DNA of 64,000 nucleotides from Oryzias latipes (GCF_002234675.1 NC_019859.2:14929002-14993001), one strand, 5' to 3'. Shown: positions 1 through 13,110, counted from the stretch's first letter. Notes: generated by a model from the letters alone, not told the origin. Program-made: numbers and translations.

Positions 1-1200
1 ATATATGTGGAAAATGTGAAAAAAGTTGTTGTCTTTACATGAAATTTTCACAGATGTATTCCAAATGGACCACATTAAAACCATGGAAAAGGTAGTGATA
101 AACCAAGCAAAGAACACTTAAATCAAAGTAGAACATTGTTGACATTAATCATTTGTGCATCAATTACGTGGTTCCAAGGTGACAAGTGGGCCATGTACGT
201 GATATAATAGTCATGCATCAGTGGTACATGCATGAAAGGTCAGTTGGACAAACGTGAACATATGTGGAAAAGTCATGGAAAACCACAAATTGAAGTATGC
301 ATCTTGCAAAAATTACACACAATTGTGTAAGATTTATGTAATAATTGCTTTCATATTATGGTCCGGGTGATTTCTTGATTCTGACTGGCTGCTGGGTGTG
401 CATTAAAAAGTGATAATCCACATTGATAATGCACGCCTGAAAAAGAAGTTCCGGTCACATAGCTGAAATGTTCTATATCACTGCGCTTGCTTCTTCAAAA
501 CGAACTTTTGCTTCATCATCTGGACAAAAACAAGTGGTAAGAGGTGAATCGTCCATCTGAACTGATGCTTTCTTTAACCCATCATGACGATCAGCATACA
601 TATCGCTTTCCTTTACCGCTGCAGTTGAGGTCGGGGCAGGCTCACTGCCGCATTGTTATGTTACAGTAACAGTAATAGTCCGCTTTTTGAAAAAAAGCAA
701 TCTAAACCTTAACAAAACACAAGAATAAAGTACTAAAAACTGATTTAATATCATTGTTTCTTTTGTAAGTGACCATGTCATAAGTGGGTTAATGGCCTTT
801 GAAGAATGCATTGTCAGAAGTTAACGCACTTCGCGGAAGCAACCGTCCTCCATGAAGGTTTCTACGGTGTGCGTTTATTTCTGATAATGTACACTTCGTC
901 TGCCATTTTCCTTTACATATACCATGTAAAATACGCTTAATTTGTTTAAGTCACAATCAACCAAAAATGTTGAACTTCTCAAACCACGTAAAGACCCGTC
1001 GGCCAAAACCCACGACGGACATCTGCGCACATCGATGAATGAGGGACGCAAAAAACGCATGTATTACATGTATCACGCATGTATCACAAAAGACTGACAT
1101 TTTCAAACGTGGAAAATGTGCCAAATGTACATAGTGGCTGTGTGACCTGGCCTTAACGTGGTTAACATGTAGCAGTGTCAGACTGTGTTTTCTTTTACGT
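1..1200. repeat. Interspersed repeat, copy 1 (starts outside the window)
   Basis: The first ~345 bases align base by base with 24675-25060, and 1010-1140 aligns with 25440-25510. Shared strings include GAAATTTTCACAGATGTAT, ACATCTGCGCACATC and GTAGTGGCTGTGTG-like runs. Many CG positions in copy 2 read TG or CA here, as expected for methylation decay. The two copies differ in their middle parts. No TE class is recognised. Confidence 0.6.
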
Positions 1201-3539
1201 GTTGCCAATAAGTTTTGAAGTTAGCATTGTCACAGTAACGATTATTTTAGCTGCATCAGATGCTGTATCAGATGTATTGTAAACAAGATTGGGTGTTATT
1301 GTAAATAGGTGAATGCAACTAACGTAAAATTATGCACCAGTAAAATGTAATTTTTTGAATCTTATATACAAATCAAAACAGTGCAACTCTTTCAAAGCTT
1401 CAAAAATTGCTCTTTATTAAATGATTTATACCATTTACCAGTAAAATGTGAAAGAAATACATGGGCAACCAGGGATAACAGCCATGTTGCAGCTCAAGGA
1501 TTCCATGTGGATGAAAAGATGTTTTCCTGTATGTCGCATCCAATCCATAACCTTTGAATTGCAGGCCATTCTCTTTCCATTTTTTCTAAGTGGTAATGTA
1601 TCAGAGCTTTTTTTTCCTCCAAGGAATTTTGTCAAGCCATAAGTTGATGGAGACTCTCTCTAGCAGAGATGAACCAGCAGTAAATATGATAAAGGCACAA
1701 CACGAAGAAAGGCTTAAACTGCATTAGGTCTGGCATTACTGGATCTGTTGCGTCCGCTCATGTTATGATGGATAGGCAGCCGGAGGAGGCATTCCACAGC
1801 AGCCTGCTATGAGCTTCCTAAAGATATCTCTACCTCACTGATGGGACTCCAGACTGTTTGGAAGCTATTAAGCTGCAAAATACTGCAGTACCTTTTTTTT
1901 TTTTTGTAACCAAGTTACCTTTGTGTTATAATCGATGCATTGTCATACGGCAAATGCCTTGGCTCCAAAGCAACAGATGTTCAGTCATCCCTCTGCTTAA
2001 GAAAGGTTTTCAAGATCTTTATCGCCATTTTTAGAAGAGGTGACTTTAAAAAAGGCCAGCTGTTGAAAGGCCTAAACCAGCCTATAAATGTCAACCGAAC
2101 ACCAAAAGGTCAATCAATAAAATTCTGACACAGTCTAAGAGAAAATCCTTGGATCCCTATGATATTATTTTATATTTCTTTTTTTTTTCAAAGGCTAAAC
2201 AGAGAGTTTAAAATCTGTTTGGCTTTTTAATACTGCCTGTTTTATGAAAAAGGTTAAGGGGAACACCTTTACCTCATTTTCTAGAGTTACTACACTAGCT
2301 TTAAGCCACTAGAAAATGAAATGGAAAACAGGAGAACAGATTATTAAATGAGGATTTAATACACAAAAATAAATCAAATGAGAATATTTTAGTAATAAAG
2401 AGATAGATTCTATTATTATTACGGTTTATTTCCCCTTATTTCAGCCTTTACTCCTTTTGGCTTAATGATTTTTTTTCCTGATTGAAGTTTTTGCCACTGA
2501 GATTTAGAAATAACTTTTCCTCTTAATCCTATATGACAAAAATATAAAGCAATAAGCCTTTTAGAAGTGGAAAGTCCTTGTTTTCTTTTTTTAAATTGAC
2601 AATTCTAGGGAAAGCGTTTGTATGTTGGTTGTGTCCATGAACAATTTTTGCCAGATGTGATCTGCTGTTGCCAAACAGCTCAATTTGCTTGACTCTTGTT
2701 TGGCGAAGTGGACGATTGAAGCCTGATGAAACAAGACATTTTGGCAGTTTGAAAATATATTTATTTAACAGACAAGAGCCTCGATCGGCGGCATGGGGAC
2801 AGACACAGCTCAGTTTCCGTCGACAGACACCCCAAATTCTTATCCCTAGAATACAATTTGCCTTTTTTGGTTTCTGAATTTAAATGTTACGTTTGCTGCA
2901 CAAATTCCCTATAGCATTGAGATCTTGGCTCCAAGAGGGATACTCTAAAAAGATTTTTGTCCATGGAGGACGTTATTTAAACCGAATTAAAGATGTTTTG
3001 GAGGATTGTGTTTCTTAAAGATCCAGTCGTAACCAAAGGGTATATATTTATTCATGTTTCTCCTTCAAATGTCAACATAATCCTCTTGTTTTGTGATCTT
3101 GTTCGCCGTAATGAGATTTCTGCTTAAAGCGGCAAAACAGTCCCACAGCATTGTGGTCTTATCATCCCATTTCAAAGTAGGCCTCGTCTTTCTGTCTGCA
3201 AAAAAAAGGGGCATTTATGAAGTCAAACAGTTGAAGCTTATCAAACCAAAATATACACTTTTGGAACTTATGTGCTGTTGGATAAACTTTCAATTTGGCT
3301 TTCGTGTTCCATGCTTTGGCCTTAAAGCCATCAAGATGAAGGTATTCTAGAAAAGATTTCCATAAAAACACTAAAGTCAGAAAAAAAAGATCAGTCCAGA
3401 CCTTGTTGACAATCTCAATTTTTATCATTAACATTAGGGGATGGATAAGGGCTGATAAATTTATGACTACATTTGCTTTTTGTTTGGTGAGGATTCAATG
3501 CACATCTATACACATCCAGCTCCAGAGGAATTTAGCTGT
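1201..3539. other. Intergenic, no feature recognised
   Basis: AT-rich sequence with short T and A runs. ORFs present are under 90 codons, overlap one another on opposite strands, and match nothing I know. No RNA gene or repeat boundary was seen. Confidence 0.5.
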
Positions 3540-3751
3540 GGGGGGCTTCTGCTCATTCTGCACCGCGAAGGGGGGTCTAAGGGCAGGGATGCCAGTATAG
3601 CTTAGTCAGTTTGTTAGTTCATTTTAGTATTTTTCTATTGAACTCTTTGTATTCGTGATCCTTTTGATTTCATGTTTTACTTCGAAGCCCATCGAGACGA
3701 CTGTTGTTGTGATTTTGGGCTATACAAATAAAATTGAATTGAATTGAATTG
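3540..3751 (+). mobile_element. 3' end of a LINE/SINE-type retroposon
   Basis: The stretch ends in GGGCTATACAAATAAAATTG followed by three GAATT units, the characteristic 3' tail of an L2-like family of fish retroposons. Upstream, TTCGAAGCCCATCGAGACGACTGTTGTTGTGA fits the same 3' end in two adjoining parts. Only the 3' ~200 bp is present, as is usual for 5'-truncated insertions. Family placement is from memory of fish repeats, not from a search. Confidence 0.6.
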
Positions 3752-5245
3752 CACAGCTACCAAAAGTTTTCTTTTGAAATAAAAAAAGGCATTTTTATAA
3801 ATTTTCCAAACAGAAACTTTAACCTTAAATCTAAATAAAAACGTAAAAAAATAGATTTCACAAAACATCACTTAGATCAGATTATATCATGATGAACTGG
3901 TGCGGCCCTTTAACCAGGGGCTGCTTTCGTACCAACAACTAGAGAAACTGCATTTCTTTCCAGAGGAATATTGCACTGGATCATTTTTGAGGCACGCTGA
4001 CTTGAGTTTATTAACTCCAAGGCCGCACTTGCCTCACTGATGCTGAGGTACTTTCAGTAGTTTCATGCAACTGCTTGTGCATTGTGTGCTCACTTTTTTA
4101 GTTCAAATTCTCACGTCAATTTTTATCATAATTAGGGTCTAACAGTACCGAGTTTGAAACAGAAACTGTTCAGTAACACCTGTCCGGGGGCCGGGATGGG
4201 TGACCCTGGCCCACCCTCTGGCACAGGGCCTGTGTCTACAGGAAGGCAACAATACGTGTGGACTAAACTTTTTATTTTAATGTAATCGGTTTATTTATTT
4301 ACTCATTTCCATGATTTTTCATTTTCAAATATATACTAATGGTATCATCATCAACTCCCTTTTACTAAACATAAACATTGCAATGCTTTTTAAGCAAAGA
4401 CTTCTCAGAGACACTTCTCTAGATGGAAATAGATGACGCAGTAAAACTTGTAAAAGGTGTATTTTTCAACATTTTTCTGTCCGTCAAAGATCTGCATGTA
4501 TTTTAAAACTTGTGCCCCACAACGCTCTGAGATGCTGGCGTTTGCACTTAGCATTCTGTCAAAACTGAATGTAACCTTTTTTTTCTGTGGCCTGGAGGAT
4601 GTGCTGACCACAATTTCCATTAAAACCTTTAAATCACGAACCCTCAGAGCCTAGAAAAATGTATCACGCCCATCTCAGGGTCGTGTTCATGTGTGGGACT
4701 AGATCTTGCTGGGTTAATATCTGTCTCATGATGCTAGAAGTCTCTGTCTCCGAACAGGGAATAAACCCAGAGGGCAAAGCTGTCAGTTAAACTACAGCCC
4801 AAACCTCCCCTATTTTAAGCAACCTCATAGGTAGCTGCACCCGTAGGGTTGGGGTCAAGAGTTCAGTCATCTGGGAGAAGAGTTGCTCCTCCCGTGCATC
4901 AAAAGAAGGAAAATGAGGTGGTTGGGGAATTAGGAAAAGAGGTCTTCTCACCAGTGGAGGTGTTTGGATGTATCCAGTTTATAGGAGGCCTTTGACGAGA
5001 TCCAGGACTCCCTGTGGGGATGAGGTCCCACCTGGTAGGAACAATTCCTTGTGTTTGAGGCAGATCTAGGGTTTCTACAAAACTGCTGCTTCTGTGAGCT
5101 CATTTTGAGCTAGCAGTAGAAATCCGACGTGTGTGTAAATTTAAACCACTGGAGTCAGACTAATGATCCTATGCTTAAAGTTGGCAATGGGTAACAGAAC
5201 ACTAACAATTGTGTTGTGTTTGTCACATATACACATATCAGGGAT
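3752..5245. other. Intergenic, no feature recognised
   Basis: Unique-looking AT-rich sequence. A slightly GC-rich patch at 4170-4250 has no reading frame or RNA fold that I can support. Confidence 0.45.
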
Positions 5246-5740
5246 GTACAAACAGATGAGGCAGTGCCTTACTTGCTGTCCTTACCTTCCATCATGAGAT
5301 GTGTACTAATATTAAAACAAATATGTTCCACTATGTTCTAGAAATGGCATTTCTATGTATGAATCCTGTTTTAATAATTTCTTTAAAATAAAAAAACGCT
5401 TTATTTTGCGCATTTCTAGTTCATTTGCTTGCATAAACTTCGAGGTGAGGCAGCACCGAGCTCTGCCTCACAGGCCCATTGCATGCCTTTGGTTTACTCA
5501 GTGTATGCAAATAATGTAATGCTTAACTGAAAAATATAAACATTTTGGACATTTTTTTTTAACATCTCCCTACTTTTCATTTAATAGGTAATGTATTTCT
5601 TGTTCGTCTATCATTTATTTCATGTTTGGATCTGAATAACTGCCTCTTTATATAGAGGGCGCTCGTGTTCATTCTTCGGTGGTTGCTAATAAAGTTAAAT
5701 AGGAGTCTGTTAGTTTTTGTTTTGCTCTGACTGACAGCAA
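5246..5740. repeat. Probable interspersed repeat with GAGGCAG motifs
   Basis: Contains GATGAGGCAGTGCCTTAC, GAGGTGAGGCAGCACCGAGC, GAGCTCTGCCTCACAGG and TTCGGTGGTTGCTAATAAAG. I associate this combination with a high-copy teleost repeat. No terminal repeats or flanking duplications were found, so limits are approximate and the class is unknown. Confidence 0.4.
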
Positions 5741-6032
5741 AAATGTGATATTGTAAAAAAAAAAAAAGGTCTTAAAATTGGACTCTCAATCAAAACATGA
5801 AGTAATACTGAACAAACAAAATGCTATGTCAATGTCTAAGCCACAAAGGCTGTCCATAGCATTCACCTCCATGTTTTTCAGGGAGTCAAACGGAACTGCT
5901 TCACATTTTACATTCTTCCTTGGCCTAATATGTACCTGCTTTACACAAAGAATGCTGATATGAGATAAAAAACACAGGTTGGCAAATATATTGGGAGCAT
6001 ACATTTCTGAATCTGATGAAAAACAAGTCAGT

Positions 6033-6445
6033 GCCTCAGGCCTGGGAGCTTGATGGTCCTGAGCTGTATCTTCCCTGTTCCTAAAACTGTTCTCTTCTGG
6101 ACCGAGGTCTCATATCTACAATCTGCTGGAGCCATTGTCCCAGTTTGGGGGTCACCGCCTTGACTGAACCAAGTACCAAGGGGGACTAATGTTGCCTTCT
6201 ACATTTTTTCCAGCTCTTCTCTGAACCCTTAGTTTTTCTCCATCTTCTCGGGTTCCTTCCCCCTGAAGTCGCTACCACTTGTGATTGTTGCATTTATTAC
6301 TTCGTCTTACTTCTTCTTTTTCAGCAGTATGATGTTCGGTCTATTAGAAGTTACTATTTTGTCCGTCTGTAGCTGAAAGTCCCACAGAATCTTAGTTTGG
6401 TCACTCTCAACGACCTTTGGAGGCATTTCCCATCTTAACCTTGAG
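6033..6445 (-). pseudogene. Remnant of LINE ORF2 C-terminus (restriction-like endonuclease region)
   Basis: The minus strand around 6426-6311 reads MPPKVVESDQTKILWDFQ and then LQTDKIVTSNRPNIILL. Further on come fragments of the KYQGLKEELE...TPKLGEWLQQI...SVQKSAVLGTAKILRRTLKLPGL-type tail, as QKRTVLGTGKI and LRTIKLPGL. This is the C-terminal part of a non-LTR retrotransposon polyprotein known from fish, which I place tentatively among those with a restriction-like endonuclease. The frame is broken by stops and shifts. The PD of the presumed active site reads PN, so the copy is dead. Confidence 0.6.
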
Positions 6446-7889
6446 ACTTTTAGCCCAAATTCTGCACAGATATTTTTGTGTATTTTCTAAAGTATTGTTT
6501 GGAATCACTAATGCAGGAAGAAATGTTGCTGTAGTCCTAATAAGAACAATAAAATAAGGCGTGATTGGTTATATTTATTACATGACAAATTTTTATTTCC
6601 TTCATCCTCTAAAGGATCTTCACATCCTCTGCACCGACTGTAGGAAGGTGCCAAAGAAGACAGGACAAATCAACAACTGCAGACGGACTTAAAAAGACGA
6701 ATTCATCTTCGTGCCATTTCATTGCCAGCTACTCTTAGTTAAAACAGAATTTTAGAACTGCTGAATAACAAATCCCATTGCAGAGTATGTGTTTTGAATG
6801 GCTAATTTTTTTTAAAAAATCCCGGAATTAATAAAGATGACAAAAAGGGTTACGTCGGGGGCAGATTGCTCAGAAAGTAAAACCGCTGACTGTGTGATCA
6901 GAATTCTAATAATCTTGTCAATTCTGTTTTTTTTTAGATTTTTTTCAAAGTTAGACTTCTGAGTCTTTGCAACCCTGCTAAGAAATGTGCCTACATCACA
7001 AAACATGACCCCGCACATCAAAGCCTATCATTCCTCGGGATTAGCCGCCATTCCCACCGGGAGGAATTCCAATGAAGAGCTGCAGCGCCAACTGGGCAGA
7101 CATGATAACCTAGCATATGAGTTCCACACTGCACAGTCATTATGTGTCCACCAATAGAGAAGAATGTAAATCTCATTTCGTCTCCGTCCAGAATCCACAC
7201 CCTCTCTGTACGGTGAGTTTAACTCCACAGGGCTTTCTTTCTTTTGGGCCGTGTTTCATGAATAAAAGGGTGTCTAAGGCTTCTATCTAATTTAGGGGCA
7301 CTTAAGTGAGCTTCGGGGCTTTTGAAATGATGAGTTTTGTGTCAGTGGGAACACAGTTGACCTAATTTAGAGTACTTTACCAAGATACAAAGATGGAGAA
7401 GAGTACAAGCCATAAAATAAACACTCCTCCACGTAAAACCCGACCATAAATGATACATTGATGCACTGAAGGTGCTGTTCTCAGTCCTATAAAAAGTTGG
7501 ACGATTTATAGGCTCAATTTTTCTCTTGGTGTCATTCTTTTTTGTTGTTGTAGTAAAGTTTAAACTTTGATACATCTGATAAAGAGGGTAGCATACATTC
7601 AGTGCAGAACGGCATTGATCAAAGTGTCAAATTGATGGGGAGCATCGGTAAGACCTCAATGTCTTTTGTATTTCTTGCAGAAATTGTCGATATTTCTCTG
7701 ATCCCCTTCCCCCTCCCCCACACCAAAGCTCCCTCTATACTGAAACACTTAAGTGAAGACATCACCACAGGGAGGCTTTTTTCCTACAGGTCTGACATAT
7801 TCTGGAAGTGGAGCAGATAATGTGACTGACCTAAATTTCACAACACACTTCTCTGGAACACATGCAGAACTCTGTGAAGTGTTTGCACT
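6446..7889. other. Intergenic, no feature recognised
   Basis: No gene or repeat with clear limits was seen. ORFs of 60-77 codons on both strands overlap and show no domain. Confidence 0.45.
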
Positions 7890-7893
7890 TTAA

Positions 7894-8316
7894 AGACCCA
7901 CTGCGATAAAAATAGTTTTTTGGGTGATTTTAACATGTTTTCGTAGCATATCTCTCATTATGAAGGATATATATATATATATCCTTCCTTGTCTGAGTTG
8001 GCATCTGGCTCAAACAGTTGAATACCTCTGACATTTTTTTTTACTTGTAATGTTAGGTTGGGGTTGTGAGGGGCGGCAAGCTAGCAGAAGAGCATATAAA
8101 CAAAAGGATGATGGGAAATGAGTGCAGCCTCACACTGCGCCAACAGACCCGCCCACAACTCAGAAGTGAATTTCTAATGAACTCTTGCCGCTCTGCAGAA
8201 ACTATGGCCTAGAAAATTATTATTTTTTTCTATTTTGGATAAAAATGGCATCAACATAAATAAAAGACCACTGGCAACTCTTTTATAATAGATCAAATAA
8301 TGATCAGAGTAAGACT
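7894..8316 (-). mobile_element. TTAA-flanked miniature element, copy A
   Basis: The left end is TTAA then AGACCCACTGCGAT; the right end, AGAGTAAGACT, is decayed. The interior matches the other copies in reverse orientation (decayed TTGCCGCTCTGCAGAAACTATG and ATAGATCAAATAATGATCA segments). A (AT)n run at 7967-7982 sits at the internal site where other copies carry other short repeats. Confidence 0.6.
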
Positions 8317-8599
8317 AAGAAAACAGTAGTCGTGTCCATTAAAGACACAATTTGATTTTTCATTGGCTGTTAATTTGAATAGAACTGACCAACAAATTGT
8401 TAATATATATATATATATTGCCTTAAATTTATTTTTCCACATTGGCATAAAAAACATCCCTTCTCTCCAGCTTTTCCTTTCTCAATCCGGCCCTCAATTC
8501 CCAAAGCAATTTCAAGCCAGTAGTTCCATTAAAACAATATCGTCTCATGCAAATTGCTACTGTCAAGTTTAGTTTTTTTTTTTTTTTTTGTCTTCTTAA

Positions 8600-9197
8600 A
8601 GATCCACTCCGATCATCTTTTGATCTATTTTAAAAGTGTTCCCAGTGGTCCTTTACAATTTTAGGCTAAATTTAAAAAAAAAATGTCATTTTTTTATAGA
8701 ACATAGTTTCTACAGAGCGGCAGTAGTTCTTTAGAAATCTAGCTCTGAGTTGTGGTGGGTTGTAGCACAGAGTAAGCCTCCCCTCATTTCCCATTATCCC
8801 TCTTTTTACACTCTCTTCTGTTAACTTACAGCTCTTAACATCCCCAAGCTAACATTAGCGGTGCAACAAAAATGGCGAGCAATACTGGAGCTACCCAGAG
8901 GTACAGTTTGGAGTCAGATACCAGCTCAGACGAGGAAAACGAAGACGTTCATGGATCCATTTATCTGTAAGTAGATGCATCAGGATGGAGCGGAGCAGGT
9001 AGATGGGGGCTTACTATAGAGGCCTCTACATCACTTCCAAGCTTGGCATTTTTTCATCTGCTCCTCACTCTAAACAATTTGAATAAAGAAATACTTAAGT
9101 ACTCGCTTAGTTTTCTTTATATATGTCCTCCATCATGACAAAATCCCACAAGAACATGATAAAAGCACCTATAACCTAAATTCATCGGAGTGGGTCT
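8600..9197 (+). mobile_element. TTAA-flanked miniature element, copy B (full length)
   Basis: A TTAA at 8596-8599 precedes AGATCCACTCCGAT, and ATCGGAGTGGGTCT is followed by TTAA at 9198-9201. The ends are inverted repeats of about 14 bp. At 8872-8970 a decayed reading frame starts MASNTGATQRYSLESDTSS and soon stops. Several copies share this frame, which suggests descent from a coding parent. The 4-bp TTAA duplication is the hallmark of piggyBac-type insertion; assignment to that superfamily is inference. Confidence 0.7.
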
Positions 9198-9201
9198 TTA
9201 A

Positions 9202-10917
9202 CAAATCTTTCTAATTGTGTAGAGCTAACCCTGTGACCTCAGTGGTTTACATTAAATCTGTTCCCACTTTCAGACAAGGAAAAGAAAATCGTTTGGCACT
9301 AAATAGTTGAGCAGCTCATCGGTAAACGCTGCCAAAAAAAACCAAGGCGCAACGGCAAATCTGACTTTCACGTCCTCCGAGTCTTTTGCAGCACAATAAA
9401 ACACTTCACTGGTGGTGGACGTCCAGTGAAAACAAAAGAAGTCTGTTACCTCTTGACATGAGATTTATTTTGTGGGTTTCATTAGCAACTGTTCAATTAA
9501 ATTAATAATTAACATGCTGGGTATCTTGGCATAGTTCAACCTCTCCCCACATACATTAGTCATAAAGTGTTGCAATGCGTGCAAGGCCGCCTGCAGAGCA
9601 CCCTGTTATGTTCATTAGGACTGCCGTCTGCCCAAGAAATCTTCGCGTCTTCAGCTCCGACGAGTGACTGAGACTTTTTTTTTCTTTTACTTTTGGAAGT
9701 CAGGCTTTCTTGGTGGTTTCAGACATGCTTTCAGGGCTTTGTGAGTAAAGGTTACTGGCTGATTGGGGAGAATTAAGAGTAAATTCAAGCATTATTGATC
9801 TTCTGGTCAAAAGGAAGATATCAAGTGAACCTTTCATCAATACCGCTTAAAGGGAATTTTGTTTCAAGAAGCTCCTGAGTGCAAAATAATCTAATCAAGT
9901 CCAACCCATACATCAGTCATGTTTTCCATTTGATACTCTCAGTTGGTAAATTCTGGTGTAAAAAGCTACTAAGAACTCAATAATCTGATCTGGAGTGGAA
10001 ACTTTGAGCCAAACCTCTGCATTCAACTCCATTCTTGTTGAATTATCATTAAAATCCTTTGTTTATAAATGTTTTTTTAACTTCTCCTTTCCAACAGCTG
10101 AGCAAAGAATGGAAGATCTCTTGTGTTACATAGATGTTACTGTTACAATAGGTGTCAGAAATCTTTGGACACATGCAGGGTTTATTTGTATAAACTCTTT
10201 TTGTATTCAAGGCAAAACTTTACTTATATTATCATTTTCGAATAAATGTTTTGGTCTTACAAAAAAGAGAAGATATAAAAACCTTTGTTTATTAATTAAA
10301 ACATAGATAAATAGATCTTTATTAATACCAAAGAAAAATTGAATCATTTAGTAAAGTATAGAAATAGATATAAATGATGTAGACTTTCTACAATTAGTAA
10401 AACATGAGAACTTGACAACAACAATCTACAAAACCACAAAAGGATGCCATCAGGTTTATCTATCTGTCAAGCTGCAGACACACTGGGTATGTGACACACG
10501 TTCAAGTATGTGCTAAACGTACTAAAAACAAGTCCTTGGATGTGAGTATAGGAAAAAAAGCACGTTTTCCACGAGAACACCCAAAATTTTAAAATACACA
10601 CCCATATATATACATATATAAATACATATAATAGTTTTCTGTAGGTACCCTTCAAGTTTAAAGACTGCATTTTGCGTATGAAGACATCAAATATTTTTTT
10701 AACAATTGACTGTATGGCCACCATCTTTACAAATGCCTGCCATTTTGGAATTTTGTTGTGGCTAAAAAAAAATTCTGAAAGAATGGATCCTAAGGTACAT
10801 CCATGCCAAATTTGGTCCTTTTACCACAATGCATTGTGAAATGTCGAAGCGCTACAGATCCTGCAAATCTTGCTCCAGAAATTTTCACAGCTCTATCCTG
10901 ATATGAGAAAGACTTGG
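9202..10917. other. Intergenic, no feature recognised
   Basis: AT-rich, without supported genes. A 103-codon ORF at 9995-10306 has no recognisable domain and low-complexity composition. Confidence 0.45.
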
Positions 10918-11352
10918 GTTGTGTTGGAATTCCTTCACCACTCACTACATAGTGCACTATATAGTGCGTTTGCTGTTTTGTAGTGCCGTCCGAATCTACA
11001 ATTCCAAAATCGAGTGCCCTACATATTTCCCAGAAGTCTCTTCGAAAAACCATTGTACATCAAATATAGACTACAATGCATTGCGTCTGAACAATTTTTG
11101 TCAAAAACATTTATTTAAATGTCTTTTTTTTTTATAAACCCTCAACGTTTTCATCTTCAGAAGACAGTGAACTCATAAATGGTTGTCGTAAAGCGCTCAT
11201 CTCAATTAGATTTTGACTTTGTGAAATCAATGACTTCATGTTCTTGTTTAAAACAGAAAAGGAGGCATGGTGTCCTGACTGCTTTTAAAATCCAAGGCAC
11301 TAGACAGTCCCGCACTATATAGTTTCTTAGTTGTTAGGGGTCAGGGTGGGAA
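10918..11352 (+). mobile_element. Inverted-repeat miniature element with TATAGTGCACTATA core, copy 1
   Basis: Aligns with 18798-19223 over most of its length: TAGTGCACTATATAGTGC, ATTTCCCAGAAGTCTCTTCG, ACAATGCATTGCGTCTGAAC, TTTTCATCTTCAGAAGACAG and TTGTTAGGGGTCAGGGTGGG. The ends are less well kept than in copy 2. No coding capacity. Confidence 0.6.
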
Positions 11353-11640
11353 TCATGTGGTGTCACATGATTCCGTCTGGGCACAAACCCGGATTATCAA
11401 TTTCTCCTCCATGATCATTTTTCAGATGGCTGGCACTTCTCTCTGAATGAAGAAAGGACGTCATTCATTTGTCACAACCAAATCAGAGTTCCTGTTTGGT
11501 CAAAGTTTGACCTTGTTTAACTTTAAACGTGCGTTTAATGGCCACGTGAAAAACTTGTATAGCCATGTGTAAACAAATGAGATTCAAATATGGAAGCCTA
11601 AAACGCCCATTTATACGTGTTTACCTAGACTTTTCGTTGG

Positions 11641-11863
11641 GAGCCGGTTTAGCTTGTGCTGGTTTGCGGCACCTTCCGTCCGTGAAACCAGGGTTCGACT
11701 CCGGGCTGCTCCCTGTTCCCTTCTCTACCTCTGTGCCGGTCCCAAGCCCGGTTGCTTTGAGAGGGTTGTGTCAGGAAGGGCATCCGGCGTAAAACATTGC
11801 CAAGTAAACCATGCGACTTGTTCGCTGTGGCGACCCCTGATGGGAAAAGCCGAAAGAGAAACA
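11641..11863 (+). mobile_element. Full-length tRNA-derived SINE with 18-bp target-site duplication
   Basis: The 5' part carries polymerase III box A-like TTAGCTTGTGCTGG (11649-11662) and box B GGTTCGACTCC (11692-11702), as in a tRNA-derived head. The 3' part ends CGCTGTGGCGACCCCTGATG plus GGAAAAGCCGAAAGAG, a tail also seen in the LINE remnant near 42970. Direct repeats ACCTAGACTTTTCRTTGG flank it at 11623-11640 and 11864-11881 with one mismatch, which fixes both borders. Confidence 0.8.
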
Positions 11864-11881
11864 ACCTAGACTTTTCATTGG

Positions 11882-13086
11882 AAGTGGTCATTTGAATATG
11901 CTTTGCTGGAGGCGATGTAAATGCAGTTTTAGACTTTATCATGTCCACGACTTTCATTAAAAAAGAACTGTTTCTAATTTTAATTTTTGCAAACTGTCTT
12001 TCAAACAAAGGTAAACAATAATGATAAAGCAATCCCTTTGTTCTCTTTAGGAAATTGTTAAACTGATTCCTAACTGTCTCCACACAAAAGTTAATGTTTA
12101 ACATTTTGTAGAGTAGTCATTGTGTGTTATGTCTCCACGACCTCCTGCTTTCAGCTGAAAGCCCAAATTTTTATAAAAAAGGGTTTAAATTCCTTTTTTT
12201 TTTTCTTTACATAAGTTTCTAACAACAATGTCATTAGGCTGAAGACTGCCTGCCTTGGTAGGAGGGTGTCTGCTGCTGCCATGACTTCTTTCAATTGTTG
12301 ACCTTTTCTAATTTAGCACGGCAATTTCTCTGTATCCATAGCAACACACCAATCATGAATGAGGTAAATTGCAGAGGTGGTTTATGGTCATCTGAGGTAA
12401 CTGACTAGCACACTTCAACAACAGCAAAGTGTTTTATTGACGTAATTATCAATATTCATAGTTTTTTTTTTTTAAAGGTAAATTGTTATAGAATAATACA
12501 TCAAGAATAGGGATTCACAAATTTTTAAGGAAAAGGTCTCAGTTATGATTTGTGGCAGTAACTATTGTGCTGCAGGAGAGAAGTGGTATCCACCTCACCT
12601 CCATGCTGCTGTACTTATCAGATGTTCATTTTGAAACCTTTTTTTCAATTGGGTCAATAAGGAATAAACAACAGTTAAGACAAAATAAAAATAAAAACTG
12701 TTGCTAAACAGGACCAGAAGGCAAAGTTTGGCCTCCTTCAGATCTCGTCCATGGGCTACAACTTTGGCAACTTCAGTACAAGCAGGGGCTTCTAAGCCTC
12801 TAAATAAATAAGCTTTTTGTTCCACTGTCAGTCATTATGTTAATTTGCAAATGCAGATTAAAAAGTAATTGTTAAAGTGTACACAGAATAATCTGTCGTG
12901 CCTGACTGCTGCAGAGAAGATAAAAAAGTGGTGCTGTGGAGATGTCCGGTGCAAAGCATTATGCGCTTCATTACACACCTTTGTTAAAGAGTTAAACAGG
13001 AAGCACAGATCCAAACATGACCTCAACTTGTATATTTATTATCTTTAACTCATTCTAACTTCTTGTCCACACTGTAAAAATGAAAC
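11882..13086. other. Intergenic, no feature recognised
   Basis: No supported gene or repeat. ORFs on both strands are short and featureless. Confidence 0.45.
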
Positions 13087-13110
13087 GTGAAAGTTCTCTC
13101 AATATATAGA

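Noticed and set aside
11641-11712. Possible tRNA gene from box A and box B motifs
   Set aside because: No cloverleaf can be completed, and the unit continues into a retroposon tail with target duplications, so it is a SINE head.
11649-12104. 151-codon minus-strand ORF
   Set aside because: It runs antisense through the SINE at 11641-11863, so the frame is a by-product of the repeat.
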